DNA of 64,000 nucleotides from Gammaproteobacteria bacterium (GCA_012103455.1 WLWT01000001.1:1288001-1352000), one strand, 5' to 3'. Shown: positions 23,814 through 32,933, numbered from the stretch's first letter. The notes: generated by a model not told the origin, from the sequence alone. Numbers and translations are program-made.

Positions 23814-24798
23814 ATGTCGTCCGCATGGAAACAATCAGCCTGTGTATTTTGCGCCGTGGACTGCGGCGTGGAACTTCAAATCGGCGGAGCAGATGGCCGG
23901 CAGATCACGCGGGTAAAAGGCGATCGCGCCCACCCCGCCTCGGCCGGTTAAGTCTGCAATAAAGCATCGCGTCTCAACTACTATCAAAACAGCCGCGATC
24001 GCCTTACCACGCCGTTACGGCGCCGGCCAGACGGCCGCTTCGAAGCCATCGATTGGGACACGGTCATCGGCGAGATCGTGGCGCAACTCGGCCACGTCCG
24101 CGACACCCATGGCGGCCAGCGCATCTTCTATTACGGTGGCGGCGGTCAAGGGAATCACTTACCAGGCGCCTACGCCCGCGCCCTTTCCGCCGCCCTCGGC
24201 ATACGCTACCGCTCCAATGCCCGCGCCCAGGAGAAAACGGGGGAGTTTGGGAGCGCCGAGCAAATGTTCGGCAATTGGGCCTACGGCGATTTCGAGTCCT
24301 GTGAGGTGGCCCTGTTCATTGGCAAGAATCCGTGGCGGTCCCACGGCATACGACGGGCGCGGGTGACCCTCAAAGCGATCGCCAAGGATGCTAACCGCAC
24401 CTTGCTCATCATCGATCCCAAACACACCGAAACCGCCGAACTAGCCGATATGCATCTAGCGATCAAACCGGCCAGGGACGCCTGGCTGGCGCTTGAACTT
24501 AGGCGACGGCTCCATCGCCCGTGTATCCACCCGCCGCTGCGCACTAGATGTCATGGTGGAAGTGAATGCACGCATGCAGCCAGGCCACTTGGCGCTGCCT
24601 AACGGTCTTGGCCTCGACTATCCAAACGATGACTATGCGAGTGAGGCCCACCCGAATGATGGCTATCCAGATAGGCGGGGCGGGGCCGTGGAGCGCACCG
24701 GCGCGGCGCCCAACACGCTCACCTCGTTGGACGACCGTGACAGATTCGTGGGCACCCCGTGGCACAAATCCGTGCCTGCGCGGGTGGCGGCGATATAG
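23814..24798 (+). pseudogene. Molybdopterin-dependent oxidoreductase remnant
   Basis: The N-terminus carries a CVFCAVDC iron-sulfur motif, but the codon before the fourth-Cys segment (VCNKAS) is TAA where Tyr is expected. The frame continues as YYQNSRDRLTTPLRR and VALFIGKNPWRSHG (MGD-binding region) to about 24500. There it shifts frame into GDGSIARVSTRRCALDVMVE, MQPGHLALPNGLG and TPWHKSVPAR, the enzyme's C-terminus. The middle ~400 residues are gone. A nonsense mutation, a large deletion and a frameshift make this clearly non-functional. Confidence 0.85.
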
Positions 24799-24832
24799 CC
24801 CCCTAGCGAAGGCATATAACCCATGAGGCGGG

Positions 24833-25018
24833 CTAGCCGGATAGCAAAAGCTCGCTCGCCTCTTTGGCGGTACCCGCCCGGTTATCCGGGGACTTAGCGA
24901 GTAGCGCATCGACCAGCGGTTGGTGATGCGCGAGAACATCGGCAAGCGTAGAAGGCCGTGCATGTAGCGCACGGCATCTGCCTGCGATACCGGGCTTTGA
25001 AAGCCTAGTGCAAGCCAT
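24833..25018 (-). pseudogene. Remnant of a Ser/Thr protein kinase C-lobe
   Basis: The piece ADVLAHHQPLVDALLAKSPD, followed by NRAGTAKEASELL, matches the last helix region of Hanks-type kinases, where (H)YQPLLDRLLAKDPxxR is followed by the end of the domain. The rest of 24799-25100 shows nothing else. It lies downstream of the OmpA-domain gene on the same strand, so the intact ancestor cluster probably included a kinase. Confidence 0.5.
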
Positions 25019-25109
25019 GGGCGGGCGGAGCGGCGTGAGCAGCCAACGTAGGAGAGGGCACCACGTTCCGGATAGACTTCCCGGTGCACCGGCCCGCGCA
25101 CTAAAAGCC

Positions 25110-27098
25110 CTAGCGGGTCACGGACAACTCAAACGATGCCTTGCGGCGCGATGCGTCCTCTTGCGTACCGCCAGCGCCCACATTGTCCACTTCCGCTTCC
25201 ATCACCGGCTTGGGCACACCGCGCTCAGCCAGAAGAGCGATAACCGCTCTGGCGCGGTCCAGAGCTAACGACACATTGCTGGAACGCGTGCCGGTGCCAT
25301 CGGTCGAACCCAATACCCGCACGCGCACGGATCGGCCCACAACCCGCGTCACACTCAGTAAGGTGCTGATCTCGTCGGCCACTCTATCTAATCCGGCGCT
25401 TTCACTCACCACCTCGGTGCCAGCGCCGAAGTACACCTCATTGGCGGACAAAACGCTCTGTGCCGCCGCAATGCTAGCCGCATCTATAACCACGTCCCGT
25501 ACATCCAGATACTCCACTTCGGGTGCCGCCTGACGCACGGAGTTAAGGTGGAGGATCCAGGCGGCGGGGGCAGCACCGCGCAACTGTACGGTACGGCCTT
25601 CTATGCGCACGGTGACCGTGGCTGGCGCATTCAAAAGCCGCCGCATCGTCTGCGCGAACTGCGCATCGTCGTCGGCAAGCTGAGAGGTATCCACCCTGTT
25701 GATGCCCGGCAAGGACAGCGCCAAGAGCCGCGCCCGCGCCAACCAATCCGCCGTTGCCGTCCCCTGCAACCGAAGCACGCTGTCGACAAGTGTCAAACGC
25801 ACGCTCTTTGGCGGCGACAGCAAAGCGGTAGCCCGCTTCTCGATCAAAGCCGGGTGCAGTGCTTGATAGGGGCTCCATTCACTGGCCATGTTACTGTCCT
25901 CGCGGAAACCGTACTCGGCCCCCATGGCCGTCGGCTCGGGTGCTAGAGGGTCACGCAAACCCCGTACCCGTAACCCGCCGCCGTCCGCGGCCAGCTCGAT
26001 CAGGGTAAGACCTGGCTCAGCGTGCAATACTTGCTCGTAGGCACTGATACGCTTATCGAGTTCGTACTCCCCGTAAGCGACATAACTCAATCCACCTACC
26101 AGAGACAGGGCAACGGACGCGAAAGTCAACTTGGTAGCGGCGGGGATACCTGCCGGCTTCACCTCCCGCAACTCCTCTTTCAAGCATTCTTCCAGTATCG
26201 GGATCATCACTTGGGTGCGTTCTCGATCACCGTCGAAGTCGTCTAGTTGCTTGGCGAACAGGCGGTGGATGCGTTCAAGTGCGTCGAAGAACTGCTCCCG
26301 CAGCGTTTGCGCAGGGAAGCCACGCACCACGGCGGCCATGACTGCCTTGGGCGCGTAATTGAGCCAGATGTTGTATTCACCGAACTCGATGGAATCCAGC
26401 TTTTGGCCGCTGTTGTCCTGCAAAAACGAGTCGGCTACAAAATCTTGAATAGCCGTGAGCATGGCCGACACCGCGTCCGATTCCGCCGTGTCCGTATCGG
26501 GGCGGTGGACGTGCTGAATGAGCAGACCCGACTCCGGCTGCACCAAGAAGATCTGCTCGACCCGGTAAGCGAGCGTATTGCGCAACACCAACTCGTGAAA
26601 CGGCACTCCTGTGCGCCAGGCGGTCCACCGCCAACCGATGCTGCGCGGCGCAAAGCTCGCATCCAGCGTCTGGCTGATCGACTGCACCATGCCACGGAGC
26701 GTCGCCGTGATAGCCCGCCGTATGGACGGCCCCATAATGGGGAACAGGGCGTTGGCGTAGAAGTCCGGGCTGCCCTGAACCGACTTGGCGATACACCGGC
26801 CCACCGCATCGTCCAGCGCCAAAGACAATTCCTCGGGCCGCGCCGCCGCCACCGCCGTTGGCAATACACTGGACACCTCGGCGGCACGGACACCCCCATC
26901 ATCCAAGCGTTGCTCGATGCGGTCTAACCGGTGATGCTCATCGGCGAGCAGTGCCGAGCGTAGCTGCTGGAAAGCATCGTCTGCGGCCGGTGCGATGTCA
27001 GCACACGGCGCAGCGTCCGTGGCGGGTGTATCGTCCATAGACGAAGCACGAAGCGCCCCACCTTGAGACTGAAAATCCTGCCGTCCGGCGCCCAACAT
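25110..27098 (-). CDS. Large OmpA-domain protein with single membrane segment
   Basis: A 662-aa protein. Residues ~1-330 form a soluble helical region. A hydrophobic helix follows (TKLTFASVALSLVGGLSYVAYG, ~330-352). Two BON-like or beta-alpha repeats follow (~370-530, with LVDSVLRLQGTA and VRIEGRTVQLRGAA). The C-terminal OmpA domain has VYFGAGTEVV, VRVLGSTDGTGT, LALDRARAVIALLAERGVPK and ASRRKASFEL, which bind peptidoglycan. The start may instead be the ATG at 27038. It follows the coiled-coil gene by 17 bases and probably links an inner-membrane or cytoplasmic complex to the wall. Confidence 0.82.
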   Translation of the reverse strand: MLGAGRQDFQSQGGALRASSMDDTPATDAAPCADIAPAADDAFQQLRSALLADEHHRLDRIEQRLDDGGVRAAEVSSVLPTAVAAARPEELSLALDDAVGRCIAKSVQGSPDFYANALFPIMGPSIRRAITATLRGMVQSISQTLDASFAPRSIGWRWTAWRTGVPFHELVLRNTLAYRVEQIFLVQPESGLLIQHVHRPDTDTAESDAVSAMLTAIQDFVADSFLQDNSGQKLDSIEFGEYNIWLNYAPKAVMAAVVRGFPAQTLREQFFDALERIHRLFAKQLDDFDGDRERTQVMIPILEECLKEELREVKPAGIPAATKLTFASVALSLVGGLSYVAYGEYELDKRISAYEQVLHAEPGLTLIELAADGGGLRVRGLRDPLAPEPTAMGAEYGFREDSNMASEWSPYQALHPALIEKRATALLSPPKSVRLTLVDSVLRLQGTATADWLARARLLALSLPGINRVDTSQLADDDAQFAQTMRRLLNAPATVTVRIEGRTVQLRGAAPAAWILHLNSVRQAAPEVEYLDVRDVVIDAASIAAAQSVLSANEVYFGAGTEVVSESAGLDRVADEISTLLSVTRVVGRSVRVRVLGSTDGTGTRSSNVSLALDRARAVIALLAERGVPKPVMEAEVDNVGAGGTQEDASRRKASFELSVTR

Positions 27099-27115
27099 GT
27101 ATCGGCCCTAGCCGA

Positions 27116-27721
27116 TCAAGTACCGCCCGGTAGCTCGAATTCTTTATTAAGACGCATGGCCACCTCCGTTAGCATCCCGGCCAGATCCACCCGGTCCACT
27201 TTAGCTTGGGTCAAATGCTCGGACTCGCCCCGGATGAGGGCTACCACTTCATCTTGCACCCGCCGCAGCGCCTCCTCCGCTGCCTCGGCGTTGTCATGGG
27301 TTTGCTGGCGCATCTGGCGCAGCTGCTTGGCGTAGTTCTCCTCCAGCTCGCTCAACCGGCTGTCGATATGCTCCGCGTTCTTCTCGATATCCTTGCTGAG
27401 CGCCGCCTGGGCCACTTTGTTATCGCGGGCATCGGCCTTCAACCGGTCCGACAGCGCGTCTACCTCCTTGGCCACCAACTGCTGTAGCGCTTTTAGCCTC
27501 TTGTCCATATCTTCCCGTACGCGCGCCAGCTCCTTGGCCGACTCCTCTTCCATGCGGGCGAAGCGGCGTTCGTAGTCACGCATCTGCCCACCAAACAGGA
27601 TGTCCCTTATCTGATCCACATTTTGCGACGCATCAGGAGGCTGAGCCTTACCGGGTTGACTCTCGCCGGCGTTTTGCACCTCCTCGGATTGAACTTTCTG
27701 GGTACTCGCTTCGTCCGCCAT
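27116..27721 (-). CDS. Coiled-coil protein of the OmpA cluster
   Basis: A 201-aa, highly charged protein. Residues ~45-185 form a nearly continuous coiled coil (RDYERRFARMEEESAKELAR, and ELEENYAKQLRQMRQQ). The N-terminal ~40 residues are Gln/Ser/Pro-rich and likely disordered. There is no signal peptide or membrane helix. The ATG at 27721 is used; an open frame extends further upstream into the Hpt gene without a start signal. Together with the OmpA gene on the same strand it looks like a structural pair. No named function is known to me. Confidence 0.7.
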   Translation of the reverse strand: MADEASTQKVQSEEVQNAGESQPGKAQPPDASQNVDQIRDILFGGQMRDYERRFARMEEESAKELARVREDMDKRLKALQQLVAKEVDALSDRLKADARDNKVAQAALSKDIEKNAEHIDSRLSELEENYAKQLRQMRQQTHDNAEAAEEALRRVQDEVVALIRGESEHLTQAKVDRVDLAGMLTEVAMRLNKEFELPGGT

Positions 27722-27767
27722 CACATTGGTTCCCTTTGCTTGCTCAAATTCACTGGATGAATGAGGC

Positions 27768-28136
27768 TCACGGCTTTGCTCCCGTCTGGCCCCGCTCTTC
27801 GAACTCTTCACCGTATTTGCTTTTACCATCGACAGCAAACCCCCGAACACATTGCTTTGAGATTGTAGACGGCAATGCTGCACCGATCACTGATAAGCGC
27901 TTGAACCCATAACTACCCCCGGAACCTTTAAGGCTGTAGCTTATATCTTTGAGGATCACCCAATCAGCAACCGCCAGGGCATGACGCAGTGTCTCCAGCT
28001 CCGTACCACGACGAGCCAAGAAGCGCGGGAGCAACGGCTCTGGATCAGCCCCTATGCATATGAGCGCATGACAAAGCGGCATGCCGGGCCCGAAGCCACC
28101 TTCCTCATCAGTCCAATCATGGATCAGCCCAATCAT
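27768..28136 (-). CDS. Hpt-like domain protein lacking the phosphoacceptor histidine
   Basis: A 122-aa frame. LLPRFLARRGTELETLRHAL followed by VILKDISYSLKGSGGSYGFKRL matches histidine-phosphotransfer domains, whose signature is HxLKGxxxxxG. Here the His position is Tyr (YSLKG; codon TAC, one transition from CAC), and the last helix is replaced by an unrelated tail. The start region is a short tandem duplication. It either degenerated or became a non-phosphorylated binding module. It is the first gene of the leftward cluster with the coiled-coil and OmpA proteins. Confidence 0.6.
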   Translation of the reverse strand: MIGLIHDWTDEEGGFGPGMPLCHALICIGADPEPLLPRFLARRGTELETLRHALAVADWVILKDISYSLKGSGGSYGFKRLSVIGAALPSTISKQCVRGFAVDGKSKYGEEFEERGQTGAKP

Positions 28137-28159
28137 GGATCGCCGGATTTGCCGGATTA
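28113..28159. repeat. Two consecutive short tandem duplications
   Basis: CCAATCATGGATC occurs at 28113-28125 and 28129-28141 (period 16). It is followed directly by GCCGGATTT / GCCGGATTA at 28142-28159. They cover the start of the Hpt-like gene. Confidence 0.7.
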
Positions 28160-28262
28160 TTAATAGCCGGTGCATTAAACAGGCGTTGCGCAAGGAGGGC
28201 TTTTATCCGTGTACGCGATTTTTTGTACAACAAAACATGCCTCAAGACGAGTGCTCCTAAAG

Positions 28263-28994
28263 CTATGCCCTCACCAGGACGGCGACGCCGTAGGCGGCAG
28301 TAAAAACGGTAAACAATGACTGAAAAACGGACGCGCTGGCGCGTTCGAACAACCGGTTGCCCAACAAGGCGTACACCGCCGCCGCGATCACTACACCCGG
28401 CCAACTGGACACCACCGCCGGGCCGCGTTCAAACAACACCACCAGAACAGCGAGCTGAATCAGGCCGAAGAAAACATAGTAATACGCCACCATATAGCGA
28501 AGCGCACGTTTATCGCAGTGCGTGCTCGCGGCCAAGATGGCCAACAACGCACCACCAAGATTAGTCAAGCCGTGCACCAGGCCCATAACCAGATGGTAAG
28601 CAGGCGACCAAGCCGCCAGTTGCTGCGCGGCCAGTGGTTGAATGTTCTTGACCGCCAGCCTCAATGCGGCGGATGCCAATAGCGCAAATCCCACAAAATA
28701 ATCGACCCAAGGCCCTGGCGGGCCAAGACGCACCAGGACCAACCCCAAGCCAATACCCGGGAGGCACAACCAATACAGCACGCCGGCAATAGAGGGCCTC
28801 GTTTCCTTAGCGGTTACGATCTGTAACAGAGAAATCGCCAACGACGCCGGCACCAGGATGGCCAATGCATCGAGGAACTCATACCCGAGTAACAACAAAC
28901 TCGGAGTTCCGAACACCAACAACCCTAAGCCAAAAAGGGATTGGACTATGGAAAACAAGGCCACCACCGCCCAAACGGTGCCGTCGCCAAGCAT
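28263..28994 (-). CDS. TauE/SafE-family membrane permease
   Basis: A 243-aa integral membrane protein with about seven or eight hydrophobic helices, starting VWAVVALFSIVQSLFGLGLLVFGTP, the usual TauE opening, and a second-half repeat around YHLVMGLVHGLTNLGGALLAI. Family members export or import sulfite, sulfoacetate or other small organosulfur anions. It has no operon partner that reveals the substrate. The spacing to the Hpt-like gene is over 120 bp. Confidence 0.85.
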   Translation of the reverse strand: MLGDGTVWAVVALFSIVQSLFGLGLLVFGTPSLLLLGYEFLDALAILVPASLAISLLQIVTAKETRPSIAGVLYWLCLPGIGLGLVLVRLGPPGPWVDYFVGFALLASAALRLAVKNIQPLAAQQLAAWSPAYHLVMGLVHGLTNLGGALLAILAASTHCDKRALRYMVAYYYVFFGLIQLAVLVVLFERGPAVVSSWPGVVIAAAVYALLGNRLFERASASVFQSLFTVFTAAYGVAVLVRA

Positions 28995-29077
28995 CTAGTG
29001 CGCTCCTCTCACTGCGCTTTGACCGGCGCAGCGTATACTGGTTGCTTATGGACGGCCATGAGTGAGGTTGGAATTTC

Positions 29078-29473
29078 TTGGAGTTTGAACGCGAGGCGGC
29101 GCCCTCCTCTAAAGACGCCTTAGCCGAGGATCTGCTGCCGGATGATGCACTGGATGAGCAAGTGGCCATTCACGTCATGGGTTGGACTACCGCGCAGATC
29201 CCGTGGGCCTATACCGCCGCCGCCTGCTGCTGGTTGAATAGCGACAACACTCCGCTGATGGCGTGTCACGCGTGGCGGCCTTCGCGCGATGAATCCCAAT
29301 GCGCGCAGGTGCTCGAAACACTGCGGGCACGCGGTTACTCGTGCACCATCGACTTAAGTCCCACAACGGTGACCACACGTTTTTTCGGCGGCACTACCGC
29401 GCTCAGCAGTTGCACCCACCCCGATAGGCGCATCGCTTTGTTACGCGCGGCCTTGCAAGCCGCTAGCTCCTAG
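29078..29473 (+). CDS. Phage ABA-sandwich-like hypothetical protein
   Basis: A 131-aa protein. LDEQVAIHVMGWTT followed by a region with CAQVLETLRARGYSCTIDL and RIALLRAALQA matches, by eye, the small phage 'ABA sandwich' family (LxxxVAxxVMGW ... VxEKLRxxG). The function of that family is unknown. The start at 29078 is TTG with GGAA-like bases upstream, and a slightly later start is possible. It is followed by a metallophosphoesterase gene 42 bases on. Confidence 0.5.
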   Translation: MEFEREAAPSSKDALAEDLLPDDALDEQVAIHVMGWTTAQIPWAYTAAACCWLNSDNTPLMACHAWRPSRDESQCAQVLETLRARGYSCTIDLSPTTVTTRFFGGTTALSSCTHPDRRIALLRAALQAASS

Positions 29474-29515
29474 AGCCGAGTGGCTCAAGATCTCACCTAG
29501 ATCAGGACTCCACCC

Positions 29516-30391
29516 ATGCATCCGCTCCGAATTTGGCAAGTGTCCGACACCCATTTGAGCCGTTCCCACGCCTACTTTCAGGACAATTGGAATGAGTTCG
29601 TAAACTTGGTGGAAGCAGAAAAACCCGACTTCGTCATCCATTCCGGCGACGTTGCTTTCAACGCCCCGGAGGTACCGGACGATATTCTTTTTGGCCGCCA
29701 ACAATTGGCTCGTCTGACGGTCTCGTGGCGGGTCATTCCAGGCAATCATGACGTGGGAGAACCCGGTGAGGCGCCCCGCCTAGAACAACCGGTAAGCGCG
29801 GCGAGCTTAGCGCTGTGGCGCCAACACTTCGGCGACGATTGTTTTTGCCATGATGTAGGCGCATGGCGCCTCATCGGTCTTAACAGTGAATTATTGGGCA
29901 GCGGGCTAGATGCGGAGGCGAGTCATTGGGCATTTCTGAGCGCGGCACTGGCTGACGCCGCCGGCCGCGCTATCGGTTTATTCGTGCATAAACCGCTCTT
30001 CACCATCGCTGAGGACGAAGGTCAAAGTGGCATGACGGTACTGCCGGCGGCGCGCCGGCGACTGCTCGCCGCGCTAAAAAAAGCAGGGGTAAAATTCATC
30101 GGCTCCGGGCACTTGCACGCCTATGGCAGCCGTACCACCGATGTATTCGAGTGCGTCTGGTGTCCGACCACCGCGTTTGTCGATCCCTCGCGCCCGCGCC
30201 CCACCGAAGTCACTTGGCGCACCGGCTTTGTGGAGTGGCAATTGACCGGCGATGGATTTTCCCACCGGTTGGTACAACCGCCCCTGTTCGGTAACTTGGA
30301 TATCACCAACTGGACCCGCTCTAGCGGCAGCACTATCAGCTTGCCGCCACGGCCCGTTAACCGCCAACTGTGTGGCACCCACTGTGTATGA
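29516..30391 (+). CDS. Metallophosphoesterase (cyclic-nucleotide-phosphodiesterase-like)
   Basis: A 291-aa calcineurin-like phosphoesterase with a full metal set: QVSDTHL (Asp/His), IHSGDVAF (Asp), IPGNHDVG (Asn-His), LFVHKPLF (His) and GSGHLHAYG (His-x-His). The order and spacing resemble class III cyclic nucleotide phosphodiesterases (CpdA/Icc type), but nucleotidase or phospholipase activity is possible. No signal peptide is seen, so it is cytoplasmic. The large cyclase-domain protein at 35.4 kb could supply a cyclic nucleotide; that link is only a guess. Confidence 0.9.
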   Translation: MHPLRIWQVSDTHLSRSHAYFQDNWNEFVNLVEAEKPDFVIHSGDVAFNAPEVPDDILFGRQQLARLTVSWRVIPGNHDVGEPGEAPRLEQPVSAASLALWRQHFGDDCFCHDVGAWRLIGLNSELLGSGLDAEASHWAFLSAALADAAGRAIGLFVHKPLFTIAEDEGQSGMTVLPAARRRLLAALKKAGVKFIGSGHLHAYGSRTTDVFECVWCPTTAFVDPSRPRPTEVTWRTGFVEWQLTGDGFSHRLVQPPLFGNLDITNWTRSSGSTISLPPRPVNRQLCGTHCV

Positions 30392-30445
30392 TTTGACCCC
30401 ATGTGATTTTTTAGACGTAAAAAAGTAATGCGGAGCCTAACCCTC

Positions 30446-31564
30446 ATGGCCAGTAAACCCCTCACAACAACCGCCCTGTTCTCAGCCGCGCTTCTGAGCG
30501 CTACAGCCGCTTTGGCGAAAGACACCGGTCATCTTTTCATCAGCAGTGAAAAAGACCACGCCATCCGCGTCTTGGACGGCAAAACCTTTAAAACAATCAA
30601 AGACATTCGCACCGCGGCGCGCCCCCGCCACCTGCAATTCAACCCGGATAAAACGCTTATCTACGCCGCCTGCGGTGACGGCAATGCTATTGACGTCATC
30701 GACGTCGCTACGCTCGAGCTAATCGACCGCATCGGCCCCATCGACGATCCCGAATTGTTCGATCTGAGTGCTAACGGCAAAATCATGTACATATCGCTGG
30801 AAGACGATGCCAAGCTGGGGATATTGGATCTGAATAAATACTTCGCCAACCGTGAAGAAAAACCTGAGTTGGTAGTCGCCGAGATCACGCAAGGAGACGA
30901 TGACCGGGATGACGACGACGGCGATGACGGCGATGACGACAACGGCAAAGACAGGCACGGCGATGACGATGACCTTCCCGGCCTCACTACGGTAGAAGTC
31001 GGTGAAGAGCCCGAGGGCGTCTTGGCCAGCAGCGATGGCAACACCGTATACGTGACCTCCGAGGTGGCCAACGTGGTACACGTGGTGGACATCAACAGCG
31101 GTGAACTCAAAGCCAACATAGTGGTAGGCAACCGCCCGCGCCGTTTCGCCATGACCCCTGATCGCAAAGAACTGTGGGTGACCAACGAGTTAGGCGCGAC
31201 GGTGACCATCATAGACGCCGCCAACAACACCATCTCGGGATCAGTGAAATTCACCCCTAAGGGTTTTAGGCAAGAGGATGTCACCCCGGTGGGTATCGCC
31301 ATGGCAAAAGATGGCAAAACCGCGTTTGTGGGCCTTGGCCGCGCCAATCACGTAGCGGTAGTGGACGTGGCGTCACGCAACGTCGAGAAATACATATTGG
31401 TTGGCAAACGCGCTTGGAACGCAACCTTCAGCCGGGACGAATCCACCCTCTACGTGGTCAACGGCCTCAGCGACGACATTTCGATCGTGGACGTGGCAGC
31501 GCGCAAAGTGCGCCGATCAGTGGCGACAGGACGCGTGCCCCACACCGTGCTCATCGACGATTGA
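30446..31564 (+). CDS. YVTN beta-propeller protein of PQQ-dependent catabolism type
   Basis: A protein of about 372 aa with a Sec signal peptide (ALFSAALLSATAALA) and YVTN/cytochrome-d1-like propeller blades (AIRVLDGKTFK, NTVYVTSEVANVVHVVDI, LYVVNGLSDDISIVDVA). It matches the periplasmic propeller found beside PQQ alcohol dehydrogenases. A very acidic insertion, mostly Asp with Gly/Asn, lies at 30894-30975 (about 27 residues) and may bind Ca2+. The start at 30446 has GGAG ten bases upstream; ATG at 30428 is the alternative. Its stop overlaps the start of the next gene (TGATG). Confidence 0.85.
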   Translation: MASKPLTTTALFSAALLSATAALAKDTGHLFISSEKDHAIRVLDGKTFKTIKDIRTAARPRHLQFNPDKTLIYAACGDGNAIDVIDVATLELIDRIGPIDDPELFDLSANGKIMYISLEDDAKLGILDLNKYFANREEKPELVVAEITQGDDDRDDDDGDDGDDDNGKDRHGDDDDLPGLTTVEVGEEPEGVLASSDGNTVYVTSEVANVVHVVDINSGELKANIVVGNRPRRFAMTPDRKELWVTNELGATVTIIDAANNTISGSVKFTPKGFRQEDVTPVGIAMAKDGKTAFVGLGRANHVAVVDVASRNVEKYILVGKRAWNATFSRDESTLYVVNGLSDDISIVDVAARKVRRSVATGRVPHTVLIDD

Positions 31565-32766
31565 TGCCCATGCCAAAACGATGCAGGCTGCTCCCCCGCC
31601 TCTGCGGGCTGGCAATATTATGGGTGCTGGCGGTACCGTGGACAGGCTCCGTGTTGGCCGCCGATTTCACCATCGGTTATCTACAACTTGAAAAAGATCC
31701 CAGATATTCAAAGCCGCGCAGCTACGCCCGCTATCTAGGACAATCCTTGGGCCGGCCCTACCAGGGGGCAAAAGTGGCCCTGGGCGAAGTGAAATTTCAT
31801 GGCACCGCAGCCGGCGTGCGATTCGTTTTGAAACGGCGCCGGGTCAAACACGCGCAAGCCATGGTCAGGGCAGCCGCTGAGTTAACTGAAGACGGTGTTC
31901 GATTCCTCCTCGTGGACGCGCCGGCTGACGTGCTGCACCGGCTGAGCGAGCACACTGAAGAGCAAAACATCGTGCTGTTCAACATATCCGCCCGCTCCGA
32001 CCCACTTAGAACCACTCAGTGTGCCAAACATCTGCTGCACGTCATCCCTAGCCATGCCATGTTAGCCGATGCACTGGTGCAATATCTGGTCTCGCGTAAA
32101 TGGCGCGAAGCCTTGGTATTGGTAGGCCCTACCCCCGCGGACGTCGCCTTGGCCGGTAGCTTCACCCGGGCGGCCAAGCGCCTAGGGGTAAAAATCGTGG
32201 CGCAAAAACCGTTCGAACTCAGTAATGACCCACGGCGGCGCAAGCGCAACAACATCGCCTTATTAACGGCCGGGGAAGACTACGATGTGGTGTTCATCGC
32301 CGACGCCGATGGCGAATTCGCCCGCAACGCCGCCTACCGTACGGTACTGCCCCGTCCGGTTATTGGCGCCGATGGTCTAACCGCCATGGCCTGGCATTGG
32401 GCCTATGAGCGCCATGGCGCTCCACAGTTGGAAAAACGCTTCGAAAAAGCCGCTGGCAGACATATGGCAAGCGTGGACTGGGCCGCCTGGTTGGCGGTCA
32501 AAGCCATTGCCAGCGCTGTTCAAAGAACCAGCAGCGCAGACTTTCAGGTATTGCGCCGCTATCTTTTATCGCAAGAACTTGAGTTGGACGGCTTCAAAGG
32601 CCACCGCTCAAACTTCAGACCCTGGAACGGCCAACTGCGTCAACCCTTGCTTCTGGCCACCCATAATTGGGTGATCGGCAAAGCGCCCATCGAAGGTTTT
32701 CTACACCGGACCAATAACCTGGACACACTAGGATTTAGCCAACAAGAAGTCTCATGCGCACGCTGA
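31564..32766 (+). CDS. ABC transporter substrate-binding protein, PQQ-dependent alcohol dehydrogenase type
   Basis: A 400-aa type I periplasmic binding protein. A signal peptide at residues ~1-36 (LAILWVLAVPWTGSVLA) precedes FTIGYLQLEKDPRYSKPRSYAR, characteristic of the binding protein encoded in PQQ alcohol dehydrogenase clusters. Later segments (LFNISARSDPLRTTQCAKHLLHVIPSHAML and VVFIADADGEFA) belong to the same fold. It is coupled by TGATG to the propeller gene. The ATPase, permease, dehydrogenase and cytochrome genes usual in such clusters are absent, so the system here is incomplete unless they lie elsewhere. A MITE follows 16 bases after its stop. Confidence 0.85.
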   Translation: MPMPKRCRLLPRLCGLAILWVLAVPWTGSVLAADFTIGYLQLEKDPRYSKPRSYARYLGQSLGRPYQGAKVALGEVKFHGTAAGVRFVLKRRRVKHAQAMVRAAAELTEDGVRFLLVDAPADVLHRLSEHTEEQNIVLFNISARSDPLRTTQCAKHLLHVIPSHAMLADALVQYLVSRKWREALVLVGPTPADVALAGSFTRAAKRLGVKIVAQKPFELSNDPRRRKRNNIALLTAGEDYDVVFIADADGEFARNAAYRTVLPRPVIGADGLTAMAWHWAYERHGAPQLEKRFEKAAGRHMASVDWAAWLAVKAIASAVQRTSSADFQVLRRYLLSQELELDGFKGHRSNFRPWNGQLRQPLLLATHNWVIGKAPIEGFLHRTNNLDTLGFSQQEVSCAR

Positions 32767-32782
32767 GTCGGCGGCAACGATA

Positions 32783-32922
32783 GGGCACCTGCTAAAAATA
32801 GTCATTGTTTCGTGAGTGCGAGGAAGCACCGCGCGCATAACCGCAGTGTATAGGTCATACCTGAGGATTGGAGCACGGAGCTGACACCACAATCGCGGAA
32901 AAGTGCATTGTTAGAGGTGCCC
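32783..32922. mobile_element. MITE copy A (140 bp)
   Basis: A non-coding element with inverted ends GGGCACCT...AGGTGCCC. It is the same family as the copies at 35051 and 60381. It ends 11 bases before the aldolase start, where the bases between may provide a weak RBS. No clean target duplication is seen. Confidence 0.85.
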
Positions 32923-32933
32923 GGTAGACACTC

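Noticed and set aside
23814..24100. Recoded stop in the molybdopterin oxidoreductase
   Set aside because: The stop is TAA, not TGA, and falls where Tyr is expected; the gene also has a deletion and a frameshift, so it is a pseudogene rather than a selenoprotein.
30661..31347. Long minus-strand ORF opposite the propeller gene
   Set aside because: Ser/Pro-rich shadow of a high-GC coding frame, with no start signal or motif.
31414..31563. Longer start for the PQQ-type binding protein
   Set aside because: The extra 50 codons read through the propeller gene; the ATG at 31564 gives a proper signal peptide and a TGATG overlap.
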